Shown here in pieces: positions 1-9,024 of a stretch of DNA of 48,528 nt; the stretch's first letter is position 1, and the number at the start of each line of letters is the position of its first letter. This DNA is from Frankiales bacterium. Lineage in GTDB: Bacteria; Actinomycetota; Actinomycetes; JAFAQI01. The stretch lies in the NCBI GenBank assembly GCA_025980325.1, contig JAICXQ010000013.1, forward strand, positions 1 through 48,528, in the 5' to 3' direction. A program made the position numbers and the translations under genes. The notes below the pieces were generated by a model. That model was not told the DNA's origin, did no database searches, and saw nothing but the letters and a program-made list of their open reading frames with translations.

Positions 1-1008
1 GACCTCGGTCGGCAGCGACAGCCGGCCGAGGTCGCCGGGCGTGTCGCCGTGCGCGCCTTCGCCGTCGTGCCCCAGCAGGATCGACGGCCAGATCACGCTG
101 TGGAACGTGACGTTGTCCTTGCCCATGAAGTAGTACGACTCGGCGTCCGGCTCGGTCCACCACTGCCGCCACGCGTCCGCGTCGCCGCTGCGCCGGGCCC
201 ACTCGATCGACGCGGACAGGTAACCGATGACTGCGTCGAACCACACATAGAGCCGCTTGTCGCCGCGGTCCTCCCAACCCGGCAACGGGATCGGCACGCC
301 CCAGTCGAGGTCGCGGCTGATCGCGCGCGGCTTGAGATCCTCGACCAGGTTGAGCGAGAACTTCAGCACGTTCGGCCGCCAGTCGGTGCGCGACTGCAGC
401 CACGATCCGAGCGCGTTCGCGAACGCCGGCAGGTCGAGGAAAAAGTGTTGCGATTGCACGAAATCCGGCGTCTCGCCGTTGATCCGGCTGCGCGGATTGA
501 TCAGCTGCTCTGGATCGAGTTGGTTACCGCAGTTGTCGCACTGGTCGCCGCGCGCGCCGTCGTAACCGCAGATCGGGCAGGTGCCCTCGATGTAGCGGTC
601 CGGCAGCGTGCGTCCGGTCGACGGCGAGATGGCCGACAGCGTCGGCTTCTCGATGACGTAACCGTTCGCGTGCAGCTGGCGGAACAGGTCCTGGGTGACC
701 GCGTAGTGGTTGCGCGTCGTCGTTCTGGTGAACAGGTCGTAGGCGAGCCCGAGCCGTTGCAGGTCCTCGGCGATGACGCGGTTGTAGCGATCCGCGAGCA
801 CCCGCGGCGACACGCCTTCGTTGTCGGCCTGGACCGTGATCGGGGTGCCATGCTCGTCGGTCCCGCTGACCATCAGCACCCGGTTGCCGGCCAGCCGCTG
901 GTAGCGGCTGAACACGTCGGACGGCACGCCGAACCCCGCGACGTGGCCGATGTGCCGCGGGCCGTTCGCGTACGGCCACGCGACCGCGGTGAGGATGTGC
1001 CGGGGCAT
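1..1008 (-). CDS. metG: Methionyl-tRNA synthetase, N-terminal 336 residues (truncated by window edge)
   Basis: Charges tRNA-Met with methionine in the cytoplasm. The visible protein starts [16 protein letters not shown] and carries the class I HIGH signature (H19-I-G-H22) and a zinc knuckle with two Cys pairs (C144/C147 and C157/C160), as in the zinc-containing MetG branch. It continues through the catalytic fold ([17 protein letters not shown] near 254-270, MGKDN near 295) and runs off the left edge. The KMSKS loop and anticodon-binding domain therefore lie outside the window and are not missing from the gene. It lies 10 bp downstream of rsmI on the same strand, an arrangement also found near M. 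tuberculosis metS. The ATG at 1006-1008 is the only start that keeps the HIGH motif at its usual distance. Confidence 0.97.
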   Translation of the reverse strand, partial: MPRHILTAVAWPYANGPRHIGHVAGFGVPSDVFSRYQRLAGNRVLMVSGTDEHGTPITVQADNEGVSPRVLADRYNRVIAEDLQRLGLAYDLFTRTTTRNHYAVTQDLFRQLHANGYVIEKPTLSAISPSTGRTLPDRYIEGTCPICGYDGARGDQCDNCGNQLDPEQLINPRSRINGETPDFVQSQHFFLDLPAFANALGSWLQSRTDWRPNVLKFSLNLVEDLKPRAISRDLDWGVPIPLPGWEDRGDKRLYVWFDAVIGYLSASIEWARRSGDADAWRQWWTEPDAESYYFMGKDNVTFHSVIWPSILLGHDGEGAHGDTPGDLGRLSLPTEV

Positions 1009-1018
1009 GGCTCGCAGC

Positions 1019-1879
1019 CTAGTGAGGTGTGTCGGTCGGTTGACGCGTCGCGGCGGCGTAGACCCGGCGCCGGGCAACGCCGTGGGAGGCCGCGACCCGG
1101 TCGACCGCGTCGCGGCGGCTGACCCCGTCGGCGACGAGTACGCCGACCGCGGCCGCGAGCGTCGCGTCGTCGACCTCGACCGCCGCGCTCGCGCCGGCCG
1201 CGCCGCCGACGACGATCACGATCTCGCCCCGGACGTTGCCGGCCGCCCACTCGGCCAAGTCCGCGACGGTCCCCCGGCGTACCTCTTCGTGCGTCTTCGT
1301 CAGTTCCCGGCACACCGCGGCACGGCGATCGGCACCGAAGATCGCGGCCAGGTCGGCGAGGGTCGCGGCGACCCGGTGCGGCGCCTCGAAGAACACGAGC
1401 GTGCGCGGCTCGGAGGCGAGCTCGGCCAGCCGGCGCCGTCGCTCGCCGGCCCGGCGCGGCGGGAAGCCCTCGAAACACCAGCGATCCGCGGGCAGCCCGG
1501 CGACCGCGATCGCGGCGAGCACCGACGACGGCCCCGGGATCACGGTGACCGGCACCCCCGCGTCGATCGCCGCCTCGACCAGCCGGTGCCCCGGATCGGA
1601 GACGAGCGGCGTGCCGGCGTCGCTGACCAGGACGACGGTCCGGCCGGCCACGAGATCGGCCAGCAACGGCGGTGTCCGCACCACCTCGACCGCGTCGTAG
1701 AACGACACCACCCGGCCGGCGACGGTGATCCCCAACGCCGCGGTGAGCCGGTGCAGGCGCCGGGTGTCCTCGGCGGCGACGACGTCGGCGGTCGCGAGCG
1801 CCTCGCGCAACCGCGGCGACGCGTCCGCGACATTGCCGATCGGAGTCGCGGCGAGGACGAGCGGCATGCGCGCAATCAT
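1019..1879 (-). CDS. rsmI: 16S rRNA (cytidine 1402-2'-O)-methyltransferase RsmI
   Basis: SAM-dependent tetrapyrrole-methylase-fold enzyme that 2'-O-methylates C1402 in the decoding centre of 16S rRNA. The family opening [11 protein letters not shown] is at residues 6-16, the SAM-site motif [11 protein letters not shown] at 87-97 and PGPSSVLAA near 120. The motif VFFEAPHRV follows. The length of 286 aa is normal for the family. A second in-frame Met at residue 5 (1867) is an equally good start, and neither has a clear ribosome-binding site. The gene is divergent from the mannosyltransferase, with about 70 bp between them, and metG follows directly. Confidence 0.94.
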   Translation of the reverse strand: MIARMPLVLAATPIGNVADASPRLREALATADVVAAEDTRRLHRLTAALGITVAGRVVSFYDAVEVVRTPPLLADLVAGRTVVLVSDAGTPLVSDPGHRLVEAAIDAGVPVTVIPGPSSVLAAIAVAGLPADRWCFEGFPPRRAGERRRRLAELASEPRTLVFFEAPHRVAATLADLAAIFGADRRAAVCRELTKTHEEVRRGTVADLAEWAAGNVRGEIVIVVGGAAGASAAVEVDDATLAAAVGVLVADGVSRRDAVDRVAASHGVARRRVYAAATRQPTDTPH

Positions 1880-1945
1880 CCCGGGTCCACTTCAATCGCC
1901 GTCTGGCTGCCTTCCAAGCCACGCGGACGGCGATCGGCGACCGCT

Positions 1946-1951
1946 TACGAT
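1946..1951 (+). promoter_or_regulatory. Predicted -10 element for a leaderless mannosyltransferase transcript
   Basis: TACGAT matches the actinobacterial TANNNT -10. Seven nucleotides separate it from a GTG at 1959, so transcription would begin at the start codon. This favours GTG 1959 over the upstream in-frame ATG 1950, which overlaps the hexamer. No clear -35 is visible. Confidence 0.5.
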
Positions 1952-1958
1952 GGGCACC

Positions 1959-3605
1959 GTGTCGAGCGCCGTAGCTGTCGCCGGCACCGGCCCGTCGACT
2001 ACCGCGGAGGTCAAGGCGCGGGTGGCCCGGCTGCGGCCGCCGTTGCCGAGCGATTTCTGGTGGACCTGGTTCATCCCGCTGCTCATCACCGGCGTCGCGC
2101 TGTACCTGCGGCTGTTCCGGATCACCCGCCCGCCGGGCAAGGTCTTCGACGAGACGTACTACGCCGGCGACGCGTGGAGCCTGCTGCACCACGGCGTCGA
2201 GATCGACAAGTCCGGGCACGCCGAGTTCGTCGCGCACCCGCCGCTGGGCAAGTGGCTGATCGCCCTCGGCGAGTGGATGTTCGGCAACCACGAGCTCGGC
2301 TGGCGCTTCAGCGCCGCGATCATCGGCAGTCTCAGCATCTTCCTGATCGCGCGGATCGCGCGGCGGCTGTTCGGCTCGCCGGTGCTCGGTTGTGTCGCGG
2401 CGCTGTTGTTGAGTCTCGACGGGTTGGAGTTCGTGCAGAGCCGTACGTCGATGCTCGACATCTTCCTGATGTTCTGGGTGCTCGCGGCGTTCGGCTGCCT
2501 CGTCCTCGACCGCGACGACGGGCGCCGCCGGGTCGCCTGGCGGCTCGAGTACGGCGAACGGTTGGGATTCCTCGGGCTGCGGCCGTGGCGGCTCGCGTGC
2601 GGCGTCTGCCTCGGCGCGGCGGCGGCCACCAAGTGGGACGGCGTCTTCTGGATCCCGGCGTTCATCCTGCTCGCGGTGTGGTGGGACGCCGGCGCGCGCC
2701 GGGTCGCCGGCGACCCCTCGCCGACCGGGCACGCGCTGCTGTACGACGGGCTGTTCGCGCTCGTGCCGTTCGTCGTCGTACCGGCGGTCGTCTACACGGC
2801 GTCGTGGACCGGCTGGTTCCTCTCCGACGGCGCGCATGCGTGGGATCACGACCGGTACGTGCACCACGGGCAGTCGTGGATCGCGCACTTCTTCGCCGTG
2901 CTGCACGGATGGTTCACCTACCACCGCGAGATGTGGGACTTCCACAACAACCTCGCCGCCGCGCACCCGTACCTATCCAACCCGTTGGGCTGGCTATTCC
3001 TCGCCCGGCCGGTCGCGTACTTCTACAACGGCGACTCACATGCGTGCGGTACACAGACGTGCTCGCAGGAAGTGCTCGGCATCGGCACGCCGTTGATCTG
3101 GTGGATGTCGATCCCGGCGCTGCTCGCGGTCGCGTGGCGGATGCTCGGCCGGTTCGACTGGCGCGCCGCGGCCATCCTGGTGCCGTTCCTTTTCGGTTAC
3201 GTCATCTGGATCTTCGACGAGGCGAAAGTGGTGCCGAACTGCCATCCGCCCGACGACTGCCACCGGACGATGTTCTTGTTCTACCTGCTGCCCGACGTGC
3301 CGTTCATGGTGCTCGCGCTGACGATGGCGATCGGCATGTTACTGGCGACGCGTGCGGTCCATACGGTCGGCGACGTTCTCGGCACGCTGGGAAGATTCGC
3401 CGAGATCCCCCTGCGCCGGCTCGTCGCCGCGATCGCCGTCGCCGTCTACCTCGGCAGCGTGACGTGGAACTTCGCGTACTTCTATCCGATCCTCACCGGG
3501 CAGGTCATCACGTACAGCCAGTGGATGGACCGGATGTGGCTGGACGTCTGCGACAACGCGCCGAAACGCGACCAGCATCACGAGTCCGCGCCCTGTTGGA
3601 TCTGA
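1959..3605 (+). CDS. pmt: Dolichyl-phosphate-mannose--protein mannosyltransferase (PMT family)
   Basis: Membrane glycosyltransferase of the GT39/PMT family that transfers mannose from polyprenyl-phosphate mannose to Ser/Thr of exported proteins. The first membrane segment (FIPLLITGVALYLRLF) is followed by the conserved acidic pair in KVFDETYYAGDAW, then AHPPLGKWLIALGEW and many further hydrophobic helices. At 548 aa from GTG 1959 it has family length; an ATG at 1950 would add three residues. M. tuberculosis carries its homologue (Rv1002c) beside rsmI in the same divergent layout. Its last 28 bp overlap the convergent PAP2 gene. It may modify the exported proteins encoded nearby, which is inference. 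Confidence 0.92.
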   Translation: MSSAVAVAGTGPSTTAEVKARVARLRPPLPSDFWWTWFIPLLITGVALYLRLFRITRPPGKVFDETYYAGDAWSLLHHGVEIDKSGHAEFVAHPPLGKWLIALGEWMFGNHELGWRFSAAIIGSLSIFLIARIARRLFGSPVLGCVAALLLSLDGLEFVQSRTSMLDIFLMFWVLAAFGCLVLDRDDGRRRVAWRLEYGERLGFLGLRPWRLACGVCLGAAAATKWDGVFWIPAFILLAVWWDAGARRVAGDPSPTGHALLYDGLFALVPFVVVPAVVYTASWTGWFLSDGAHAWDHDRYVHHGQSWIAHFFAVLHGWFTYHREMWDFHNNLAAAHPYLSNPLGWLFLARPVAYFYNGDSHACGTQTCSQEVLGIGTPLIWWMSIPALLAVAWRMLGRFDWRAAAILVPFLFGYVIWIFDEAKVVPNCHPPDDCHRTMFLFYLLPDVPFMVLALTMAIGMLLATRAVHTVGDVLGTLGRFAEIPLRRLVAAIAVAVYLGSVTWNFAYFYPILTGQVITYSQWMDRMWLDVCDNAPKRDQHHESAPCWI

Positions 3606-4435
3606 ATCTGAACGGGCGCCCGCGCCGGCGCCAACGCGGGCATCGACCATCGCGACGTGAGTCGGCGTAACCCGCGCTCGGCTACCCACGCAAGGGCGAG
3701 TACGGCGATCGCGGAGACGCCGTCAAGCCAGTAGTGATTCGCGGTGAGCACGACGACGAGGAACGTGCCGAGGCCGTGGCCGACGGCGACCAACCACTTC
3801 GCCCACCCGCGACCGCAGCGCACCACCGCGACCGCGAGGAGAACCGCCCAACCGACGTGGATCGACGGCAGCGCGGCGTACTGGTCGGCGATATTGCTGC
3901 CGACGAACGCATAGACGCTCTGCCCGTACACCATCGCGGTGTCGACGAGACCGGTGTGGCCGATGAGTCGCGGCGGCGCGACCGGGATCATCTCGACCAG
4001 CAAGGACATGCCGGTGAAGATCGCGACGACGTTGCGCCACTGCGGGTAGCGGTCACGGTGGCGCAACCACAACCAGACCAGGAACACGACCATGCCGGTC
4101 ATGTGCGCGCCGTCGTAGTAGTAGTTGATCGCCCGTACCACCGCGTGGTGGCCGAGGATCAGGTGTTGCGCGCTCGTCTCGGACGGCAGGTGCAGCCAGC
4201 GCTCGGCCGCCCATATGTCGCGCCCGTGGCTGAGCCCGCCCTGCTCGTGCCCGTGGGTCAGTTGGTTCGCGACCTGCCAGAGCGCGAACAGCGCGCAGAC
4301 CAATGCGGTTTCGAACGCCGGCGCGGCCAGCCGGGCAACCCATCTGCGCTTCGAGGGCCGGACCACGAACGCGATCGCGAGCAGCACGGCGGCCGTGCCC
4401 GTGGCCCGGCCGGCATCGAAGTACAGCCACGACAC
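3578..4435 (-). CDS. PAP2-family membrane phosphatase or inositol-phosphotransferase-like protein
   Basis: This 285-aa polytopic protein has the later PAP2 active-site motifs: PSIHVGWA (S-x-H motif, near residue 190) and ANHYWLDGVSA (H-x(3)-D motif, near 228-240). The extended GHHAVVRAINYYYDGAHMTG segment is typical of the PAP2_3/aureobasidin-resistance branch. Members cleave or transfer lipid-linked phosphates such as polyprenyl or inositol phospholipids; the substrate here is unknown. The GTG at 4433-4435 is preceded by TAAGGT (4447 to 4442) with a 6-nt spacer, so a leaderless message is likely. Its 3' end overlaps the convergent mannosyltransferase by 28 bp. Confidence 0.88.
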   Translation of the reverse strand: MSWLYFDAGRATGTAAVLLAIAFVVRPSKRRWVARLAAPAFETALVCALFALWQVANQLTHGHEQGGLSHGRDIWAAERWLHLPSETSAQHLILGHHAVVRAINYYYDGAHMTGMVVFLVWLWLRHRDRYPQWRNVVAIFTGMSLLVEMIPVAPPRLIGHTGLVDTAMVYGQSVYAFVGSNIADQYAALPSIHVGWAVLLAVAVVRCGRGWAKWLVAVGHGLGTFLVVVLTANHYWLDGVSAIAVLALAWVAERGLRRLTSRWSMPALAPARAPVQIQIQQGADS

Positions 4436-4441
4436 GCTTCG

Positions 4442-4447
4442 ACCTTA
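4442..4447 (-). promoter_or_regulatory. Predicted -10 element of a leaderless PAP2 transcript
   Basis: On the minus strand TAAGGT (TANNNT) lies 6 nt upstream of the GTG start at 4435. There is no Shine-Dalgarno sequence, which fits leaderless initiation. Confidence 0.45.
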
Positions 4448-4458
4448 CGGCGACCCGG

Positions 4459-5907
4459 CTACTGGAAGAGCGTTTCCTCGACCGGCATCGGTGCGGCGAG
4501 AGCCGGCTCGGGCGATGTCACGACCGGCAACGTCATCGTCGCCAGCGCGCCACCGTCGGGACGGTTGCGCAACTCGATGGTTCCGCCGAGCCCGTCGACG
4601 ACCTGCTGGACGATGGCGAGCCCGAGACCGGAGCCGGGCAGCGCGCGCGCTTCGTCGGCCCGGTAGAAGCGGTCGAAGACGTGCGGCAGCGCGTCGTCGG
4701 GCACGCCCGGGCCGCGGTCGGCGACGGTGAAGACGCCGGCCGAGGTCAGTTCGACGTCGACGTCCGACCCGGCCGGGCTGAACTTGCCCGCGTTGTCGAG
4801 CATGTTCGCAACCGCTCGCTCCAACCGGCCGACCATGCCCCGCACGACGACCCGATCGATCCGGGTACGGAACGTGACGCCCGGCCAGTGCCGCCGGGCC
4901 CGCTCGACGGCTCGCTCGACCACGTCGTCCCACGCGATCTCTTCGAAGGTGCTCGCCGGCGCGTCGCCGCGGGCGAGCTCGACGACATCGGCGACGAGTC
5001 CGGTGAGCTCTTCGAGTTGCGACACGATGCCGGCCAGCAACGCCTTGCGTTGTTCGGGCGTCAGCCGGTCGACGTCGTGCAGCACCTCGACGTTCGTCCG
5101 CAGGCTTGCGAGCGGGGTCCGGAGCTCGTGACTCGCGTCCATCACGAGCTGGCGTTGCTGGTCGAGCGAACGTTCGAGCGCGTCGAGCATCGTGTTGAAC
5201 GACGCGGCAAGCCGGCCGAGTTCGTCGTTGCCGGCCGACTCGATCCGCAAGGTGAGGTCGCGCGTCTCCGCGATCTGCTCGGCGGTCTCCGTCAGCGACT
5301 GCACCGGCCGCAACGTCCGCCGGACCGCTCCCCACGCAACAAGGATCGTCAACCCCAGGCCGGCGAGCACGAGCAGGAAGAATGCGATCCGCAAGATGTG
5401 CAGTTGGTGGTCGACCCCGCTCAGGGGCAGCGCCGCGATGACACCGACGGTCGGGTTGCGGGTGCGGGTCGTGAGCAGCCGTACGTGCGTCGAATTGATC
5501 CTCGCGTCGCGCGACCAACTTCCCCCGTCGGCGAGGACGCCGAGGTCATGAGCATTGACCGGCACGAGCGTCGGGCCGTTCGTCGTCGCGGCCTGGCCAC
5601 TGATGTCGAAGACCTGAATGTATGCGGACGGCTCGTCGATGCGGGACGCGCTCGTCAAATGCAGCCGGTCGCTGCCGTCGTAGAAGAAGACCAGCCCCGA
5701 ATCCACGACTTGCTGGCGCAGGTCCTTGTCGACCTGGCCGCGCAGTTCGTGCCGGACCGCGACATAGGCCACGGACACGACCGCGACGACGGTGATCGTC
5801 GCGGCCAGCACGGCGGCCGAGGTCAACCTGGTACGCAACGGCAGGTCGCGCCAACGGTCGTCGAGCTGCCGCAGCCGATCGCGGGTCGCGGCGTACGGCG
5901 AGGTCAC
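4459..5907 (-). CDS. mprB: MprB-like sensor histidine kinase
   Basis: Membrane sensor kinase, 482 aa. Domains in order: TM1 about 29-51, an extracytoplasmic domain about 52-170, TM2 about 172-194, HAMP about 195-247, the dimerisation/phosphoacceptor helix with H260 in [14 protein letters not shown], and an ATPase domain with N-box [11 protein letters not shown] (368-378), G1 box DRGPGVPDD and G2 box [11 protein letters not shown]. The GTG at 5905-5907 overlaps the regulator's stop codon as GTGA, which fixes the start and implies translational coupling. Its partner regulator strongly resembles MprA and the next gene upstream is a PepD-like protease, so this looks like the envelope-stress MprAB-PepD module. 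The exact ligand is unknown. Confidence 0.92.
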   Translation of the reverse strand: MTSPYAATRDRLRQLDDRWRDLPLRTRLTSAAVLAATITVVAVVSVAYVAVRHELRGQVDKDLRQQVVDSGLVFFYDGSDRLHLTSASRIDEPSAYIQVFDISGQAATTNGPTLVPVNAHDLGVLADGGSWSRDARINSTHVRLLTTRTRNPTVGVIAALPLSGVDHQLHILRIAFFLLVLAGLGLTILVAWGAVRRTLRPVQSLTETAEQIAETRDLTLRIESAGNDELGRLAASFNTMLDALERSLDQQRQLVMDASHELRTPLASLRTNVEVLHDVDRLTPEQRKALLAGIVSQLEELTGLVADVVELARGDAPASTFEEIAWDDVVERAVERARRHWPGVTFRTRIDRVVVRGMVGRLERAVANMLDNAGKFSPAGSDVDVELTSAGVFTVADRGPGVPDDALPHVFDRFYRADEARALPGSGLGLAIVQQVVDGLGGTIELRNRPDGGALATMTLPVVTSPEPALAAPMPVEETLFQ

Positions 5908-6599
5908 GGATCGCTCCGCAACACGTAACCGACCCCGCGCACCGTATGGATCAGCCGCGGTTCGCCACCGGCTTCGGTCTTGCGGCGCAGGTAACCGACG
6001 AAGACCTCGAGCGAGTTGCTCGTCGGCTCGGACTCCCACCCCCACACGCGATCCATGATGACGTCCCGCGGCAGCGGCCGGCCGGCGTTGCGCAGCAACA
6101 GTTCGAGCAGTGCGTACTCGGTCCGGGTCAGGTCGACCGGCCGCTCGCCCCGGTGGACCGTGCGCGCAGCCGGATCCAGCACGAGATCGGCGTACGTGAG
6201 CGGCGCGTCTTCGCTGTCCGGCTCGGTCGCGGTCCGGCGCAACAACGCCCGCAGGCGCGCGCGCAGTTCTTCGAGCGCGAACGGCTTGGTCAAGTAGTCG
6301 TCCGCACCGGCGTCGAGCCCGGCGACCCGATCCCCCACCTCGTCGCGCGCGGTCAACACGAGGATCGGCAACCGATCCTTGCGTTCGCGCAACGTCCGGC
6401 AGACGTCGAGGCCGCCGACGTACGGCATCATCACGTCGAGCACCATCACGTCCGGACGCTTGCCACCGATCGCTTCAAGCGCCTTGACGCCGTTGCTCGC
6501 GGTGTCGACCGCGTACCCGTCGAGCTCGAGCGCGCGGGTCAGCGCCTCGCGCAGTTGCGGATCGTCGTCGACGACCAGGACCCGCGCGCCCTCGGACAA
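5904..6599 (-). CDS. mprA: MprA-like OmpR-family response regulator
   Basis: 231 aa. The receiver domain (7-120) has the acidic pocket D11-D13, phosphoacceptor D55 in LDVMMP, and K105 in TKPF. The C-terminal winged helix (about 135-230) ends [14 protein letters not shown], which is virtually the wording of mycobacterial MprA. It probably binds direct repeats and controls envelope-stress genes, including the adjacent protease. It is 10 bp downstream of the protease gene and overlaps the kinase by 4 bp. M. tuberculosis has the order mprA-mprB-pepD; here the protease comes first. Confidence 0.94.
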   Translation of the reverse strand: MSEGARVLVVDDDPQLREALTRALELDGYAVDTASNGVKALEAIGGKRPDVMVLDVMMPYVGGLDVCRTLRERKDRLPILVLTARDEVGDRVAGLDAGADDYLTKPFALEELRARLRALLRRTATEPDSEDAPLTYADLVLDPAARTVHRGERPVDLTRTEYALLELLLRNAGRPLPRDVIMDRVWGWESEPTSNSLEVFVGYLRRKTEAGGEPRLIHTVRGVGYVLRSDP

Positions 6600-6609
6600 C
6601 GGTGGCCGA

Positions 6610-7857
6610 TCAGCCTTGCGAGGTCGACGCGTCGACGAGAGTGACCGTGAACGTCTTGCGCTCGCCGCCCCGCAAAACGGTGATCGTCACCTGCTGGCCG
6701 GGCTGGTGACTGCGGATCGCGGCGATCGCGGCCTGCGCGCCGGCGGTCTTCTGGTCGCCCACCGCCACGATGATGTCACCGGCCCGGATACCGGCCCGAT
6801 CGGCCGGCCCGCCGGGGACCACACTCTGCACCCGCGCGAGCGCCGTGCCGTTGCTGTCGGTCGCGTCGGCGAGGGACACACCGAGCAGCGGGTGCGTCGC
6901 CTTGCCCGTCGTGATGAGCTCCTGCGCGACGACCTTCGCCTGGTCGACCGGGATCGCGAAGCCGACGCCGATGTTGCCGGCCTGCCCGCCGAACGACGAA
7001 CCGGTCGAGGCGATCGCGCTGTTGATGCCGATCACTTGACCCTCGGTGTTGACCAACGGGCCGCCGGAGTTGCCGGGGTTGATCGCCGCGTCGGTCTGGA
7101 TCGCGTCGATGACGGTCGTCGGCGACGACTGCTGACCACCGAACGGGTTCTGGCTCTGGTCGCTGGTCTGCACCGGCCGGTTGACCGACGAGACGATGCC
7201 CGACGTGACGGTGCCTTGCAGGCCGAGCGGCGAGCCGATGGCGAGGACGGGGTCGCCGACCTTCACCGCCGACGCGGATCCGAGTACGGCGACCGGCAGT
7301 CCGGTCTTCGACACCTTGATGACCGCGAGGTCGTCCTCGGCGTCCGCGCCGACGATCGTCGCGGCAGCCGTCGTACCGTCGTTGAACGTGACGGTGATGG
7401 TCGCGCCGCCGCCGGCCGCGGCCGCGATGACGTGGTTGTTGGTGAGGATGTAGCCGTCCTGGCGCAGGATGACGCCCGAGCCGGTGTCGCCGCCGCCGTC
7501 GACCTGGACGTTGATGCTCACGACCGCCGGCAGCACCTTCGCGGCGACGCCGGCGAGCGACCTCGGGTCGGCCGCGACGTTGCCGGCGGCCGGGGCGACG
7601 GTGAGACCTGCCGTCGACGCCGGCGTGCCGTCACCGCCGGCTATCTCGGCGCCGACGCCGACACCGACGCCGCCGAAGACGAGGGCCGCGAGACCGGCCG
7701 CGAGCGCCGTCGTCCGCCAGGGCCGCCGCGGCTCGCCGGCATGCGCCGCCCGCCCCGGCTCGTCGAGACCCCAACCGGACGAGCCGGGCAGCGGCATGGT
7801 GTCGCCGGGATCGCGCTCGTCGGCGTCCGCGGTCGGCCAGAACAGGTCGTTGCTCAT
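6610..7857 (-). CDS. pepD: PepD/HtrA-like membrane-anchored serine protease with PDZ domain
   Basis: Trypsin-like HtrA protease, 415 aa, that degrades or refolds damaged envelope proteins. A cytoplasmic N-terminus of about 45 residues is followed by one membrane anchor ([21 protein letters not shown]). The catalytic triad is visible: His in ILTNNHVIA, Asp in [10 protein letters not shown] and Ser in [13 protein letters not shown]-terminal PDZ domain starts near LLGVSLADA and includes [18 protein letters not shown]. The start MSNDLFW at 7855-7857 is chosen because GGAGG lies about 7 nt upstream; the longer frame to 7920 has no ribosome-binding site. It leads the mprA-mprB operon. Confidence 0.93.
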   Translation of the reverse strand: MSNDLFWPTADADERDPGDTMPLPGSSGWGLDEPGRAAHAGEPRRPWRTTALAAGLAALVFGGVGVGVGAEIAGGDGTPASTAGLTVAPAAGNVAADPRSLAGVAAKVLPAVVSINVQVDGGGDTGSGVILRQDGYILTNNHVIAAAAGGGATITVTFNDGTTAAATIVGADAEDDLAVIKVSKTGLPVAVLGSASAVKVGDPVLAIGSPLGLQGTVTSGIVSSVNRPVQTSDQSQNPFGGQQSSPTTVIDAIQTDAAINPGNSGGPLVNTEGQVIGINSAIASTGSSFGGQAGNIGVGFAIPVDQAKVVAQELITTGKATHPLLGVSLADATDSNGTALARVQSVVPGGPADRAGIRAGDIIVAVGDQKTAGAQAAIAAIRSHQPGQQVTITVLRGGERKTFTVTLVDASTSQG

Positions 7858-7900
7858 CGAGATCCTCCGTGTGTGTCGAGGACCAGATTCGCCAGCCGGG

Positions 7901-7916
7901 CTGAATGAATTCTGAA
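7901..7916 (-). promoter_or_regulatory. Direct repeat upstream of the protease, candidate response-regulator site
   Basis: CTGAA occurs at 7901-7905 and again at 7912-7916, an 11-bp period (TTCAG twice on the minus strand). It lies 44-60 bp upstream of the pepD start. OmpR-family regulators such as MprA bind tandem sites of about one helical turn, so autoregulation is possible. Only two half-sites are visible. Confidence 0.3.
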
Positions 7917-7925
7917 CCAACCCCT

Positions 7926-7931
7926 TACCGT
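7926..7931 (+). promoter_or_regulatory. Predicted -10 element of a leaderless trhA transcript
   Basis: TACCGT (TANNNT) lies 6 nt before GTG 7938. The layout matches the other leaderless starts in the window, and no Shine-Dalgarno sequence is present. Confidence 0.48.
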
Positions 7932-7937
7932 GGCTGT

Positions 7938-8615
7938 GTGACGACCGATCCGCGGGAACTCGCCGCGGCCGCGGTGGCGTTCGCGAGGCCGCGGCTGCGC
8001 GGCTGGCTGCACCTCGTGACCTCGCCGATCGCGCTCGCGTGCGGCATCGTGCTCACGGTGCTGGCACCGACGGCGGCGGCCACCGAGGCGTCGGCGGCGT
8101 ACACCGCCATGGCGGTGCTGCTGTTCACCACCAGCGCGATCTATCACCGCGGCCATTGGTCACCGCGGGTCGAACGGTTCCTCAAACGGGCCGACCACGC
8201 GAACATCTTCCTTTTCATCGCCGGGTCCTATACCCCGTTCGCGGTGCTGGCGCTGCGTGGCGACACGCGGATCGCCGTGCTCGCGGCGGTCTGGGCAGTG
8301 GCGGCGGCGGGCGTGCTGTTCCGCCTGGTCTGGGTCGGTGCGCCGCGCTGGCTCTACACGCCCCTCTACATCGGGCTCGGCTGGGCCGCGGCGTTCGTCG
8401 TACCCCAGCTGCTGCACGGCGCGGGCGCGGCGGCGTTCGTCCTCATCGCCGTCGGCGGAGCCTGCTACACGATCGGCGGGCTGGTGTACGGGTTGAAGCG
8501 GCCGAACCCGAGCCCGCGCTGGTTCGGCTTCCACGAGATCTTCCACGCGCTCACGGTGGTCGGTTTCATCTGCCAGTACGTCGCGGCCTCGCTGGTCGTC
8601 TACCGCGCCGCTTGA
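7938..8615 (+). CDS. trhA: TrhA / hemolysin III (PAQR-family) integral membrane protein
   Basis: 225 aa with about seven membrane helices. The family's conserved metal-ligand and neighbouring positions are seen in SAIYHRGHWSP near the second helix and in GFHEIFHALTVVGF near the C-terminus. Bacterial members affect membrane energetics and fluidity; the hemolysin name is historical. GTG 7938 (VTTDPREL) is preferred over the upstream in-frame start at 7905 because the conserved region starts right after it and the -10 element sits 6 nt upstream. The gene is divergent from pepD and shares an 80-bp promoter region with it. Confidence 0.88.
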   Translation: MTTDPRELAAAAVAFARPRLRGWLHLVTSPIALACGIVLTVLAPTAAATEASAAYTAMAVLLFTTSAIYHRGHWSPRVERFLKRADHANIFLFIAGSYTPFAVLALRGDTRIAVLAAVWAVAAAGVLFRLVWVGAPRWLYTPLYIGLGWAAAFVVPQLLHGAGAAAFVLIAVGGACYTIGGLVYGLKRPNPSPRWFGFHEIFHALTVVGFICQYVAASLVVYRAA

Positions 8616-8745
8616 ATCTCGCCAACAGCGGTTGCCCCTACCTCCCTTGCGGAAGGGTTTCCTATCTGACAGGGTTCGGCAGGCTTTGCGCCCGGCCGCC
8701 CGATGCGGTCCGCGGCGCACCACCTATCCCCGGGGGGGACCCAGC

Positions 8746-8988
8746 ATGTCCGGCACGACGAGCGACGACTTGCCGTCGGTCGGCTTCATCGCGCGCTACC
8801 TCGCCGACGCGGCGAAACAGCGGCTGCCGGCCCGCGGCGTCACGACGGTCCTCCAGACCTACGTCGACCGCGGCCTGCCCGCGGATCGGATCCCGCAGGC
8901 GATCGAACGCGCCCGCGAGGGGCTGGCGAAGTCGCTGCACCCGCTGCTGGAGGAGTACGCGATCCGGCTTCACCCGCGCGGCAACTGA
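8746..8988 (+). CDS. Small hypothetical protein, 80 aa
   Basis: Not recognised. The protein (MSGTTSDDLPSV...) is soluble, rich in Ala, Arg and Leu, and predicted mostly helical, with no signal peptide or Cys. A G7 tract (GGGGGGGAC), which could serve as a ribosome-binding site, ends about 7 nt before the ATG. It sits between trhA and an exported protein. The 130-bp leader 8616-8745 shows no recognisable riboswitch or hairpin. GC-rich third positions support coding, but there is no functional clue. Confidence 0.6.
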   Translation: MSGTTSDDLPSVGFIARYLADAAKQRLPARGVTTVLQTYVDRGLPADRIPQAIERAREGLAKSLHPLLEEYAIRLHPRGN

Positions 8989-9024
8989 CGTGTAACTCCC
9001 CGCTCGCTCGCCCGTACAGGGAAT

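Noticed and set aside
1-1008. MetG lacking the KMSKS motif
   Set aside because: The gene is cut by the window edge before the region where the motif lies, so its absence means nothing.
950-3670. Very long plus-strand open frame (about 900 codons) and the minus-strand frame 873-2966
   Set aside because: Both are Arg/Pro/Ala-rich shadows of metG, rsmI and the mannosyltransferase, created by GC-rich third positions. They match no family.
8616-8745. Possible riboswitch in the 130-bp leader of the 80-aa gene
   Set aside because: I looked for TPP, cobalamin, SAM and ydaO landmarks and found none. Only a G7 tract next to the start stands out.
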